Positions 10,470 to 18,955 of a stretch of 64,000 bases of DNA are shown here, in pieces. Under the pieces are notes generated by a model, which saw only the letters and a program-made list of their open reading frames with translations, made no database searches and was not told the DNA's origin. The translations under genes and the position numbers were made by a program. This DNA comes from Stenotrophomonas maltophilia D457 (GTDB lineage Bacteria; Pseudomonadota; Gammaproteobacteria; Xanthomonadales; Xanthomonadaceae), in contig NC_017671.1 of assembly GCF_000284595.1 (NCBI RefSeq), positions 3,505,001 through 3,569,000 on the forward strand, in the 5' to 3' direction. Positions within the stretch are counted from its first letter, which is position 1. Each line of letters opens with the position of its first letter.

Positions 10470-11333
10470 TCAGCGGTCGTTCTTCAGGTACTGCAGGAAC
10501 GGGTCGTTCTTGTCGAGCACGATCACGCCGTTGCCGTCGGTCATGGAGCCGCGGTACGCCTCCAGGCTACGGTAGAACGCGTAGAACGATGGGTCAGCCG
10601 AACCGGCCTTGCCGTAGATGCGGGTGGCTTCCGCATCACCTTCACCGCGCAGGCGCTGTGCATCGCGCTCGGCCTCGGCGATCAGCACGGTGCTGTCACG
10701 GTCGGCCTGGGCGCGGATGGTCAGCGACTGTTCCTCGCCTTCCGCGCGCAGCTTGGCGGCTTCCTGCTTGCGCTGGGCGCGCATGCGCTCGTACACGTCG
10801 TTGATCACCTGGCTGTCGGTGGGCAGGTCCACCTGCTTGATGCGCAGGTCGATCATCTGCATGCCAAGGCCGGCCACGGCCTCGTTGATTCCCTTCAACT
10901 GCTCGGCGATCAGCTCACTGCGGTCGCCGGACACCAGCTGCTGCAGGGTGCGCGAGTTGATCTGGTTGCGCAGCGAATCGGTGATGATCGGCGCCAGGCG
11001 GGCGTTGGCCACGCGCGGGTCGCCGCCGGTGGCACGGAAGTAGTCACCCACGTTGGAGATGTAGCCGATGGCGAAGAAGTCGACGCTGACGTCCTTCTGC
11101 TCGGCGGTGAAGTAGCGCGCCGGCGCGGTGTCGAGCACCTGGAAGCGGCGGTCGAAGACCTTCACCGTTTCCACCACCGGCACCTTGAAGTGCAGGCCTG
11201 GCTTGATGTCCGACCGCACCACCTTGCCCAGGTTCAGCACCATGGCGGTCTGGTCCTCACGGACCACATACACCGAGCCGAGCAGGCCCAGCACCACCGC
11301 CACGATCACGGCGATCCAGATAGGACTCTTCAT
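10470..11333 (-). CDS. hflC: Protease modulator HflC
   Basis: Inner-membrane SPFH/band-7 protein of 287 residues that forms the large periplasmic HflKC cage around the FtsH protease and restrains its attack on membrane substrates. The N-terminal anchor is residues about 5-23 (IWIAVIVAVVLGLLGSVYVV). The band-7 domain follows (EDQTAMVLNLGKVVRSDIKPG), then a long charged coiled coil (RMRAQRKQEAAKLRAEGEEQ) and the family C-terminal segment SFYAFYRSLEAYR. Its start overlaps the hflK stop by 4 bp, so the two subunits are translationally coupled. Confidence 0.97.
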   Translation of the reverse strand: MKSPIWIAVIVAVVLGLLGSVYVVREDQTAMVLNLGKVVRSDIKPGLHFKVPVVETVKVFDRRFQVLDTAPARYFTAEQKDVSVDFFAIGYISNVGDYFRATGGDPRVANARLAPIITDSLRNQINSRTLQQLVSGDRSELIAEQLKGINEAVAGLGMQMIDLRIKQVDLPTDSQVINDVYERMRAQRKQEAAKLRAEGEEQSLTIRAQADRDSTVLIAEAERDAQRLRGEGDAEATRIYGKAGSADPSFYAFYRSLEAYRGSMTDGNGVIVLDKNDPFLQYLKNDR

Positions 11334-12463
11334 CGGCTGCCCTCCTCACGGCCGCTCGGTCGCCCGGTCGGGCGGCCCACCGGCCGGCCCGGATCACGGG
11401 AAGCTTCCACCGCTGCGCCCGGCAGCGACGGCATGACCACGTCCGGGTTTGCCACTGCGGCCGGGGCCGACGTGGTGGGACGGGTGTCGCCGGTCATCGG
11501 CACGTAGATCAGCTGGCGGCCATCGCCGCCGATCACCTTGCGGTTCTCGCTCAGCACCTGCTGCACGGTCTCCAGCCACAGGCGCTTGCGGGTCACTTCC
11601 GGCGCGTCCTTGTACTGGGCCTGCAACAGGCTGAAGCGCTGCGCATCACCCTCGGCCTTGGACACCACCGCCTGCTTGTAGCCTTCGGCGGTGGTACGGG
11701 CGCGCGAGGCCTGGCCTCGGGCTTCCGGCACGACCTTGGCGGCGTAGGCCTGGGCTTCGTTGATCAGGCGTTCCTTGACCTGCTGGGCACCATTGACCTC
11801 GTCGAAGGCCGGCTTCACTTCCTCCGGCGGACGGGCGTCCTGCAGGGTCAGGCCGGTCACGGTCAGGCCGGTCTTGAACGCCTTCAGCAGCGCCTGCAGG
11901 CGCTCCTCGGCGGCCACGGCCAGCGGGCCACGGTTGTTCAGCACGGCATTGAGGTCGGCGCGGCCGACTTCCTCGCGCACCGCGCTCTGCGCCGACTGCT
12001 CCAGCACCTGGTTGGCATCGACCGTGCCGAACAGGTACTGCTGCGGATCGTCGATGCGGTACTGGACGTTCAGCGAGACGTTGACGATGTTCTCGTCACG
12101 GGTCAGGACCGGCACCTGGATCGAGAAGGTCTTGATCTCGGTGGCGTTGACCTTGGTGACCGACTCGATCGGCCACGGCAGCTTGAAGTTCGGGCCGGGC
12201 TGCAGGATGCGCGAGAACTGGCCGAAGCGCAGGACCACGCCACGCTGCTGCTCACCGATCAGCTGGAAGCTGGAGAACAGCACCAGCAGCACCACGGCCG
12301 CCACCACCCAACGCACGATGCCGCCGTCGAACAGGTCCTTCAGCGGCCCGGGCAGTCCGCCCCAGCCACCACCATTGCCACCGCCGCGCGACCCGAACGG
12401 CCCGCGTCGATTGTCCTCGGGGCCTTGTCCGCCCTTGTTGCCGCCGGGTGTATTCCAGGCCAT
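11330..12463 (-). CDS. hflK: Protease modulator HflK
   Basis: Partner of HflC in the FtsH-regulating membrane complex; 377 residues. The first 45 residues are Gly/Arg/Asn-rich (NTPGGNKGGQGPEDNRRGPF), typical of HflK. A membrane helix follows at about 52-72 (WVVAAVVLLVLFSSFQLI), then the band-7 domain (EQQRGVVLRFGQFSRILQPG) and a coiled coil with AQAYAAKVVPEARGQASR. The C-terminal tail is Pro/Ala/Arg-rich and low complexity. It is divergent from the AcuI-like reductase. hflX and hfq, often upstream in other genera, are not adjacent here. Confidence 0.96.
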   Translation of the reverse strand: MAWNTPGGNKGGQGPEDNRRGPFGSRGGGNGGGWGGLPGPLKDLFDGGIVRWVVAAVVLLVLFSSFQLIGEQQRGVVLRFGQFSRILQPGPNFKLPWPIESVTKVNATEIKTFSIQVPVLTRDENIVNVSLNVQYRIDDPQQYLFGTVDANQVLEQSAQSAVREEVGRADLNAVLNNRGPLAVAAEERLQALLKAFKTGLTVTGLTLQDARPPEEVKPAFDEVNGAQQVKERLINEAQAYAAKVVPEARGQASRARTTAEGYKQAVVSKAEGDAQRFSLLQAQYKDAPEVTRKRLWLETVQQVLSENRKVIGGDGRQLIYVPMTGDTRPTTSAPAAVANPDVVMPSLPGAAVEASRDPGRPVGRPTGRPSGREEGSR

Positions 12464-12616
12464 GCACGCTCCATCAAGATGTGGGCTGCGGCGCGGGCCC
12501 TTCCCGCGGCGCCAGCCGTGAAACCATTACCGATCATACAAGATGGGGCGGATCGGCAGGATCGAAAGGGCGACGACGGGGTAAGGTGGCGTTTTCCTCG
12601 AAGTCAGGCAACGCCG

Positions 12617-13612
12617 ATGGCCCCCACCACCCCGTTCACCGCCTTCCGCATCGAAAACGACGACGCCGGCTATCGCAGCGGCCTGACCCGGCTCGGTGTC
12701 GACGACCTCAACCCCGGGCAGGTGCTGATCCGCGCCCACTGGTCCTCGGTCAACTACAAGGATGCCCTGGCCGGCACCGGCAAGGGGAAGATCCTGCGCC
12801 GCTTCCCGCTGGTCGGCGGCATCGACGTGGCCGGCACCGTGGTCGCCAGCACCGACCCGGCCTGGCGTGAAGGCGACGCGGTGCTGGCCACCGGCTGCGG
12901 CCTCAGCGAGACCCGTGACGGCGGCTACAGCCAGTATGTGCGGCTGGAGTCGCGTGCGGTGATTGCACAGCCGGCCGGGCTGAGCCCGCGCGAGGCGATG
13001 GTGCTGGGCACCGCCGGCTTCACGGCGGCGCTGGCGCTGCTGCGCATGCAGGACAACCGCCAGACCCCGGAGCTCGGCCCGCTGGCGGTCACCGGCGCCA
13101 GCGGCGGCGTCGGTGCGCTGGCGCTGTCGATCTTCAGCCGTGCCGGCTACACCGTGCACGCGGTCAGTGGCAAGCCGGACCAGACCGGCTTCCTGCGCGA
13201 CATCGGTGCCAGCGAGGTGCTGCCGCGCGAGGCGCTGGCCGACACCGGCCCGCTGCAGTCGGCGCGCTTCGGCGGGGGCCTGGACAATGCCGGCGGCGCC
13301 ATGCTCGCCAGCCTGCTGGCGCAGACCGTGCCCTACGGCAGCGTGGTCAGCGCCGGCCTGGCGGCCAGCCCGACGCTGGACATGACGGTGATGCCCTTCA
13401 TCCTGCGCGGTGTGTCGCTGCTCGGCGTGTCTTCGGCCAATGCGCCGCGCCGGCTGCGCGAAGAGGTGTGGTCGCGCCTGGGCGGTGAGTGGAAGCCGCA
13501 GCACCTGGACCGCATCTGCACCGCCGAGGTCGGCCTTGATGGCCTCCGGGCAGTGTTCGAGCGGATGCTGGCGGGTGGATCGCTGGGCCGCACGGTGGTG
13601 CGGATCGACTGA
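12617..13612 (+). CDS. acuI: YhdH/AcuI-type NADPH-dependent acryloyl-CoA reductase
   Basis: Zinc-independent medium-chain reductase, 331 residues, of the YhdH/AcuI subfamily that reduces acryloyl-CoA to propionyl-CoA. It starts at MAPTTPFTAFRIEN (12617); longer in-frame starts run through the hflK promoter. Markers are HWSSVNYKDALAGTG, PLVGGIDVAGTV, the NADPH Rossmann motif VTGASGGVGALAL and the C-terminal RGVSLLGVSSANAP. No structural zinc cysteine cluster is seen. The window also encodes a full propionate pathway 18 kb away, which would use the product, although the genes are not linked. Subfamily firm; physiological substrate inferred. Confidence 0.88.
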   Translation: MAPTTPFTAFRIENDDAGYRSGLTRLGVDDLNPGQVLIRAHWSSVNYKDALAGTGKGKILRRFPLVGGIDVAGTVVASTDPAWREGDAVLATGCGLSETRDGGYSQYVRLESRAVIAQPAGLSPREAMVLGTAGFTAALALLRMQDNRQTPELGPLAVTGASGGVGALALSIFSRAGYTVHAVSGKPDQTGFLRDIGASEVLPREALADTGPLQSARFGGGLDNAGGAMLASLLAQTVPYGSVVSAGLAASPTLDMTVMPFILRGVSLLGVSSANAPRRLREEVWSRLGGEWKPQHLDRICTAEVGLDGLRAVFERMLAGGSLGRTVVRID

Positions 13613-13700
13613 ACGTCGCAGGCAGGCGACGGACGGCAGGTGCCCCCCTCCCGCCGGTAATGAGCCCGCACTACACTGCGGACATTACATGGGGAACAAC

Positions 13701-14072
13701 ATGGCACGCATTCTGATCGTCGACGACTCACCGTCGCAGCTGTTGGGGATACAGCGCATCGTCGAGAAGCTCGGGCACCAGATCCTGACCGCCACCGATG
13801 GCGCCGCCGGGGTCGAAACCGCCAGGGCCGAGCTGCCCGACCTGGTCCTGATGGACGTGGTGATGCCCAATCTCAACGGCTTCCAGGCCACCCGTACCCT
13901 CGCCCGCGACGAGGCGACCCGGCATATCCCGGTGATCCTGGTGACCACCAAGGACCAGGACACCGATCGCATGTGGGGCATGCGCCAGGGCGCCAAGGCC
14001 TACATCACCAAGCCGTTCTCGGAAGACGAGCTGTCCGAGGTGCTGGAGCGGGTGTTCGCCGGCCAGGGCTGA
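13701..14072 (+). CDS. pilH: PilH-like single-domain response regulator
   Basis: A 123-residue receiver domain with no output domain. Acidic pocket D8/D9, phosphoacceptor D52 (LVLMDVVMP), conserved T/K positions in VILVTTKD and YITKPF. The TKDQDTDRMWGMRQGAKAYITK stretch is characteristic of PilH, the twitching-motility regulator of the Pil-Chp pathway. The start at 13701 has GGGGAA nine bases upstream; an in-frame ATG at 13689 is possible but lacks a site. No pil-chp genes are adjacent, so the symbol rests on sequence character alone. Confidence 0.8.
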   Translation: MARILIVDDSPSQLLGIQRIVEKLGHQILTATDGAAGVETARAELPDLVLMDVVMPNLNGFQATRTLARDEATRHIPVILVTTKDQDTDRMWGMRQGAKAYITKPFSEDELSEVLERVFAGQG

Positions 14073-14081
14073 GACGCGCGT

Positions 14082-14159
14082 GGTCGTGCCGGCCGCTGGC
14101 CGGCAACCACGCGTCACCGTCCCAGGTCATGAAATTGCCGGCCAGCGGCCGGCACGACC
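14082..14159. repeat. Inverted pair of REP palindromes
   Basis: Two copies of the GGCCGCTGGCC-type palindrome in opposite orientation (14082-14106 and 14135-14159) form a perfect 25-bp inverted repeat around a 28-bp centre. It lies between the convergent pilH-like gene and cbpA, where it could also act as a transcription barrier. Confidence 0.85.
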
Positions 14160-14170
14160 GCAAGGCGTGC

Positions 14171-15058
14171 TCAGATCGACTCGCCGAAGGCCTTGGCCAG
14201 ATTGCGGTAGGCCTTCTTCTGCGCCTCGTCGGTCGCGGCCGGGGCCACGATCTCGATTTCAACGATCTGGTCGCCGTCCGGGCTGCCCGGCAGGCCGCGG
14301 CCACGCAGGCGCAGTTTGCGGCCGGCATCGGAGTCGGCGGGGATCTTCAGCTCCACCGCACCGCCCAGGGTCGGCACGCTGATGCTGGTACCCAACGCGG
14401 CCTGCCAGGGCGTGACCGGCAACGTATAGAGGATGTTGCGGCCGTCGACCTCGAACTGCGGATGCGCGGCGTACTCCACTTCCAGCAGCAGGTTGCCGCC
14501 ATGGTTGCCCTGCCCTGCCAGGCGGATCACCTGGCCCGGACGGATGCCCTTGGGCACGCGCACGTCCAGCTGCTTGCCGTTGACGGTGATGCGCAGGCTG
14601 TCGCCGCTGTAGGCCGCTTCCAGCGGGACCGACAGCTTGGCGCGGGTGTCGCGGTTGGGTGCGTGGCCCTGGCTGCTGAAGCCCGGGCCCGGACCGGCAC
14701 CGCCACGCTGGCGCGCGAACAGGCTTTCGAAGAAGTCGCTGAAGCCGCCGTTGGGGCCACCACCGCCGAATACTTCCTCGAAATTGAAACCGCCGGCGCC
14801 GCCGTAGTTCGGCGGCACGTTGAACTCCTCGCCCGGGCGATAGCCCTGCGCGCGCAGCTGGTCGTAGGCTGCGCGCTTTTCCGGATCGCGCAGCGCCTCG
14901 TAGGCCTCGTTGACCGCCTTGAGCTTGTCTTCGGCCCCGGCCTCCTTGCTGACGTCCGGGTGGTACTTGCGTGCCAACCGGCGGTAGGCGGTCTTGATCT
15001 CCGCCTCGCCCGCGCTCGGTTCCACCCCCAGGGTGGCGTAGTAATCCTTGAATTCCAT
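14171..15058 (-). CDS. cbpA: CbpA-type DnaJ-class co-chaperone
   Basis: 295-residue J-domain protein that stimulates DnaK ATPase; CbpA members also bind curved DNA. J domain at residues 1-70 with HPD at 33-35; Gly/Phe-rich linker about 75-130 (YGGAGGFNFEEVFGGGGPNG); two C-terminal beta domains from about 135 (KLSVPLEAAYSGDSLRI). The CxxCxGxG zinc finger of DnaJ is absent, which separates CbpA from DnaJ. No cbpM modulator gene is adjacent. The upstream intergenic gap to the peroxiredoxin gene holds nothing else I can identify. Confidence 0.93.
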   Translation of the reverse strand: MEFKDYYATLGVEPSAGEAEIKTAYRRLARKYHPDVSKEAGAEDKLKAVNEAYEALRDPEKRAAYDQLRAQGYRPGEEFNVPPNYGGAGGFNFEEVFGGGGPNGGFSDFFESLFARQRGGAGPGPGFSSQGHAPNRDTRAKLSVPLEAAYSGDSLRITVNGKQLDVRVPKGIRPGQVIRLAGQGNHGGNLLLEVEYAAHPQFEVDGRNILYTLPVTPWQAALGTSISVPTLGGAVELKIPADSDAGRKLRLRGRGLPGSPDGDQIVEIEIVAPAATDEAQKKAYRNLAKAFGESI

Positions 15059-15319
15059 CCAGCTACCTCGATCTGCTTCGGCCGCGCCGGTGGCGCCGCC
15101 CCGGGTTCATTCTACGCGCCGGCGATGCTACGCCGCCCCTCGTGCGGCCCCGGTGAGGCCGACTGATCCTGCGCAATGCCGCTGCCATCCCGATGCCCCA
15201 GGCTGTGGCTGGAAGCCCCCGCCGCAACGCCTGAAGATGGGGCCTGCACACGGGTTTTCCAATGTCTTGACGCCCCTGTCCCATCCGGCCCACTAGCCTG
15301 CCCCAGCAAGGAGTTCCCC

Positions 15320-15802
15320 ATGACCATCCATGTCGGCGACCGCATTCCGGAAGTGACCCTCAAGCGCATCCGCGAGGGCATCGAAACGCTTGATACGCAT
15401 TCGCTGTTCGACGCCCGCAAGGTCGTGCTGTTTGCGGTGCCCGGCGCGTTCACCCCCACCTGCTCGGCCCGCCACCTGCCCGGCTACGTCGAAAAATTCG
15501 AGGCCTTCCGCCAGCGCGGCATCGATGTCTACTGCGTGGCGGTCAACGACCCGTTCGTGATGAAAGCCTGGGCCGCCGACCAGAAGGTGCCCGACGGCCT
15601 GCTGATGCTGTCCGACGGCAATGCCGAGCTGACCCGCGCGCTCGGCCTGGAGCTGGATGCCAGCGCCTCGGGCATGGGCATGCGCTCGCGCCGCTTCGCG
15701 CTGTACGTGGTCGATGGCGTGGTGCGTGCGGCCTGGATCGAGCAGCCGGGCCAGTTCGAGGTGTCGTCCGCCGAGTACGTGCTGGAGCACCTGCCTACCT
15801 GA
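15320..15802 (+). CDS. Peroxiredoxin of the Prx5 subfamily
   Basis: 160-residue thiol peroxidase that reduces hydrogen peroxide and alkyl hydroperoxides. The start at 15320 is set by a strong AAGGAG at 15308-15313. VPGAFTPTCS places the peroxidatic cysteine at C48, with the Prx5 signature F-T-P-T-C; catalytic Arg lies in MGMRSRRFALYV. Length and the YCVAVNDPFVMKAW segment fit Prx5/AhpE-like glutaredoxin-dependent enzymes. The ferritin-like gene starts 29 bp downstream, so the two form a peroxide/iron defence pair. Confidence 0.93.
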   Translation: MTIHVGDRIPEVTLKRIREGIETLDTHSLFDARKVVLFAVPGAFTPTCSARHLPGYVEKFEAFRQRGIDVYCVAVNDPFVMKAWAADQKVPDGLLMLSDGNAELTRALGLELDASASGMGMRSRRFALYVVDGVVRAAWIEQPGQFEVSSAEYVLEHLPT

Positions 15803-15831
15803 TTCCCCACCGCAGAAGGAAACGGCCAGCA

Positions 15832-16407
15832 ATGTCCAGCAAGCCAGCCAAAGCCAGCAAGCCCGCCGCCGGGATTCCCGGCATCAGTGACCGTCAGACC
15901 CTGCGCGAGCGTGCCCGGCACAACATCGAAGACGGCGCGATCACCGACAGCTACAGCGCCGACCGCAAGGTGGTGATCAAGCTGCTCAACGATGCCCTCG
16001 CCACCGAGTACGTGTGCGTGCTGCGCTACTACCGGCACTATTTCATGGCCAAGGGCATGCTGGCCGACGCGGTCAAGGCCGAGTTCCTCGAGCATGCACA
16101 GCAGGAACAGGCGCACGCCGGCAAGCTGGCCGAGCGCATCGTCCAGCTTGGCGGCGAGCCGGACCTGAACCCGGATACGCTGACCACGCGCTCGCATGCC
16201 GAATACAAGGAAGGCAGCGACCTGCGCGACATGGTGCGCGAGAACCTGGTGGCTGAACGGATCGCCATCGACAGCTACCGCGAGATGATCAACTTCATCG
16301 GCGACCGCGATACCACCACCAAGCGCATCCTTGAAGAGATCCTGGCGCAGGAGGAAGAACACGCCGACGAGTTCGCCGACCTGCTGGACGGGTGGATCGG
16401 GGAATAG
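15832..16407 (+). CDS. Bacterioferritin-like diiron protein
   Basis: 191-residue four-helix ferritin-like protein. It has a roughly 30-residue Lys/Ala-rich N-terminal extension, then helices carrying the diiron ligands: NDALATEYVCVLRYY, EFLEHAQQEQAHA (E-x-x-H), VAERIAIDSYREMI and ILAQEEEHADEFADLL (E-x-x-H). The motif order matches bacterioferritin-type oxidase centres. The basic N-terminal extension recalls Dps-like DNA-binding tails. It probably stores iron and consumes peroxide together with the adjacent peroxiredoxin. It is longer than standard bacterioferritin (about 158), and no haem-binding Met is evident. Confidence 0.88.
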   Translation: MSSKPAKASKPAAGIPGISDRQTLRERARHNIEDGAITDSYSADRKVVIKLLNDALATEYVCVLRYYRHYFMAKGMLADAVKAEFLEHAQQEQAHAGKLAERIVQLGGEPDLNPDTLTTRSHAEYKEGSDLRDMVRENLVAERIAIDSYREMINFIGDRDTTTKRILEEILAQEEEHADEFADLLDGWIGE

Positions 16408-16425
16408 CGGCCCCGCAAACGCCTT

Positions 16426-16484
16426 GGTAGATGCCCACCTTGGTGGGCGCATTTATCGCGTGCCAACCAAGGTTGGCACCTACC
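16426..16484. repeat. REP pair (GTAG/CTAC ends)
   Basis: Two palindromes face each other: GGTAGATGCCCACCTTGGTG at 16426 and TGCCAACCAAGGTTGGCA with CCTACC ending at 16484. They lie between the convergent ferritin-like and pbpC genes. Confidence 0.85.
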
Positions 16485-16524
16485 AGAGCACGGATGCGTC
16501 GGGTCGACGGGCCATTCCCAGCAC

Positions 16525-18906
16525 CTATCGCAGGACGTTGAACCGCACCTGCGTCCACGCGCCGTCGGCTGCCAGCGCGGTCAGGGTGTGTGCGCCCGGA
16601 TCGGCGAACTCGCGCTGCATCAGCTGCGCGCCGTGGGTCTGTGCAATCCAGCGTCCATCCAGCAGCCAGTCCACCGCCTGCTCGCTGCCCAGCGCGCGCA
16701 GCTGCAGGCGCACGCCGTGCTCGGAATTCGGCGCGCGCGCCAGCGTGGCGCCGTCATTGAGCCCGTCCACGTGCAGCGCGACGCTGGCCTCACGCCCGTC
16801 GTCGCGGCAGTCCGGCGACAGCGCCGGCAGCTGCGAAGCCTCGCGCGTGGCCTTCGGCAGCCACGGCGACAACAACGCCGGCCAACGCGCGATCTCCCGC
16901 GCGACTTCCTGATGCGGCAAACGGCAATCAGCGGATACACGCAGACCGGTCCGCGCGTCGGCCAGGTAACGCTGCCGCCCCGGCTGCCAGCGCCGCGCCT
17001 CGCGCTCGGGGAAGGTCGGCGGTGCCGCACCGTCCAGCAGATAGGCCGACATCCGCCGCTGGCACAGCGCCGCTGGCAGGCCCTCGGCACGTTCGCCGGT
17101 GGGCCAGCAGACGTCCTCCTGGCTGACACTGGCCGGCATCGGTGCAGCAGCTGAATCACCGCGCTGGCGCGGCAGGCTGTCCACCACCTCGAACATCAGC
17201 GGCAGCGCGGTCACCGCGCCGTACTGGCCCGGCAACGGGGTACCGTCCGGCCGACCCACCCACACGCCCACGGTGTAGTGGCGGGTGCTGCCGATCGCCC
17301 ACGCATCGCGGTACCCGTAACTGGTGCCGGTCTTCCACGCCACGCGCGGGCGGCCACCGACATCGAACGTCCCGACGCTATACCCCGGCCGCGGATTCGA
17401 TTCCAGCATCTCGCGCACGATCCAGCTGGCGCCCGGCGAGGCCAGGCGACGCTCGATCATCGGTTCGTCATCGGTGTAGCGCACGCGCCCGGCGATGCCG
17501 TTGCGGTTGAGCGCTGCGAACGCACCGACCAGATCTTCCAGCCGCGCACCGGTGCCGCCCAGGATCAGCGACAGATTGGGTGTACTGCCCGGCGGGAAGC
17601 GCAGCTGGATGCCGGAGTGCGACAGGCGTGCGGCGAAGCGCGCCGGACCGACCCGCTGCAGCAGGTCCACCGAGGGCACGTTGAGTGACAGCCGCAGCGC
17701 GCTGGAGGCACCAATCGGCCCATTGAAAGCCATGTCGAAGTTGCCGGGGCGGTAGCTGCCGAAACTCTGCGGCGCATCGACCAGCAGGCTTTCCGAATGG
17801 ATCAGGCCATCGTCCAGCGCCATGGCATACAGGAACGGTTTGAGCGTGGAGCCCGGCGACCGCCAGGCCTGCACCATGTCCACGTGGCCCAGCCGCTGCC
17901 GGTCACCGAACGCCAGCGTGCCGACATAGGCACGCGCCTGCAGGGTCTGGTTGTCGACCACCAGCAGGGCGGCCGAGGTGCGTTCCGGCAGCGTCGAGAA
18001 ATAGCTGGCCACGCGTTCTTCCAGCGTTCGCTGCAGGCCGATGTCGATGCTGCTCTGGATGCGTGCCTGGCCCGGATGCGCCGAGTGCAGGCGCTGCGCC
18101 AGCAGCGCGGCGTGCAGCGGCGGGCGCAGCGAGCGCGCCACCACGTTCTCGATGCGCGCGTCTTCCACTTCGTCCGCCGTCCACACGCCCAGCTCGTTCA
18201 TGCGGGACAGCACCTTGTCGCGCGCCTTCTGCGCCGCTTCCGGATGACGGTCCGGGCGCAGCCGGCTCGGCGCCTGCGGCAGCACCGCCAGCAACGCGGC
18301 CTCGGCATGCGACAGCTGCGCCGCCGGCTTGCCCAGGTAGGCCCAGCTGGCCGCTTCCACCCCCTCGATGGTGCCGCCGTAGGGCGCGCGCTCCAGATAC
18401 AGGGCCAGGATCTGCTGCTTGCTCAGGTGCACTTCCAGCTGCACCGCGCGCAGCATCTGCTTGAGCTTGCCCCACGGCGTGCGCGTATGCGGATCGAGGA
18501 TGCGGGCGACCTGCATGGTCAGGGTCGAGCCACCGGAAACGATGCGGCCGCCACGCAGCAGCTGGCCGCTGGCACGCAGGATCGCCAGCGGGTTGATGCC
18601 CGGATGCCGCCAGAACCAGCGGTCTTCGTAGGTCAGCAACGCCTGCAGGTACAGCGGCGAAACGCTGTCGATCGAAGCCGGATAGCGCCACACGCCCTCG
18701 GCATCGGCGAACGCACGCAGTGGCGTGCCGTCGGCAGCCACCACCAGGGTGCTGGTATCACGCTGCTTCGGCAGCGGTGGCGGGAAGGCGAAATCCAGCA
18801 CCAGCAGCAGCGCCAGCGTGGCGGCCGTGCCCCAGCGCAGCCATGGCCACAGCGGCCGCAACCGGCGGCGCAGCGCCGCCAGCCGGGTCGTCATCGTGTT
18901 GTTCAT
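16525..18906 (-). CDS. pbpC: Penicillin-binding protein 1C
   Basis: Bifunctional class A penicillin-binding protein, 793 residues from MNNTMTTRLAALR (18906). Cytoplasmic basic head; TM anchor about 22-40. Glycosyltransferase domain with catalytic E94 in TYEDRWFWRHPGI. Transpeptidase domain with SPGSTLKPF (S353), LSLNVPS and WKTGTSYGYRD (K525). The C-terminal roughly 120 residues form the extra beta domain (BiPBP_C) of PBP1C. It lies 49 bp downstream of the alpha-2-macroglobulin gene on the same strand; this yfhM-pbpC pairing is widespread and suggests repair of peptidoglycan after proteolytic or lytic attack. Confidence 0.96.
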   Translation of the reverse strand: MNNTMTTRLAALRRRLRPLWPWLRWGTAATLALLLVLDFAFPPPLPKQRDTSTLVVAADGTPLRAFADAEGVWRYPASIDSVSPLYLQALLTYEDRWFWRHPGINPLAILRASGQLLRGGRIVSGGSTLTMQVARILDPHTRTPWGKLKQMLRAVQLEVHLSKQQILALYLERAPYGGTIEGVEAASWAYLGKPAAQLSHAEAALLAVLPQAPSRLRPDRHPEAAQKARDKVLSRMNELGVWTADEVEDARIENVVARSLRPPLHAALLAQRLHSAHPGQARIQSSIDIGLQRTLEERVASYFSTLPERTSAALLVVDNQTLQARAYVGTLAFGDRQRLGHVDMVQAWRSPGSTLKPFLYAMALDDGLIHSESLLVDAPQSFGSYRPGNFDMAFNGPIGASSALRLSLNVPSVDLLQRVGPARFAARLSHSGIQLRFPPGSTPNLSLILGGTGARLEDLVGAFAALNRNGIAGRVRYTDDEPMIERRLASPGASWIVREMLESNPRPGYSVGTFDVGGRPRVAWKTGTSYGYRDAWAIGSTRHYTVGVWVGRPDGTPLPGQYGAVTALPLMFEVVDSLPRQRGDSAAAPMPASVSQEDVCWPTGERAEGLPAALCQRRMSAYLLDGAAPPTFPEREARRWQPGRQRYLADARTGLRVSADCRLPHQEVAREIARWPALLSPWLPKATREASQLPALSPDCRDDGREASVALHVDGLNDGATLARAPNSEHGVRLQLRALGSEQAVDWLLDGRWIAQTHGAQLMQREFADPGAHTLTALAADGAWTQVRFNVLR

Positions 18907-18955
18907 TGCAGGTTGCCAGCAGGACGGGCCGCGCCGTCGCGGCCCGTCCGCGCGG

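Noticed and set aside
15059..15319. Short frames in the cbpA-peroxiredoxin gap
   Set aside because: No ribosome site, no conserved motif; most likely a divergent promoter region.
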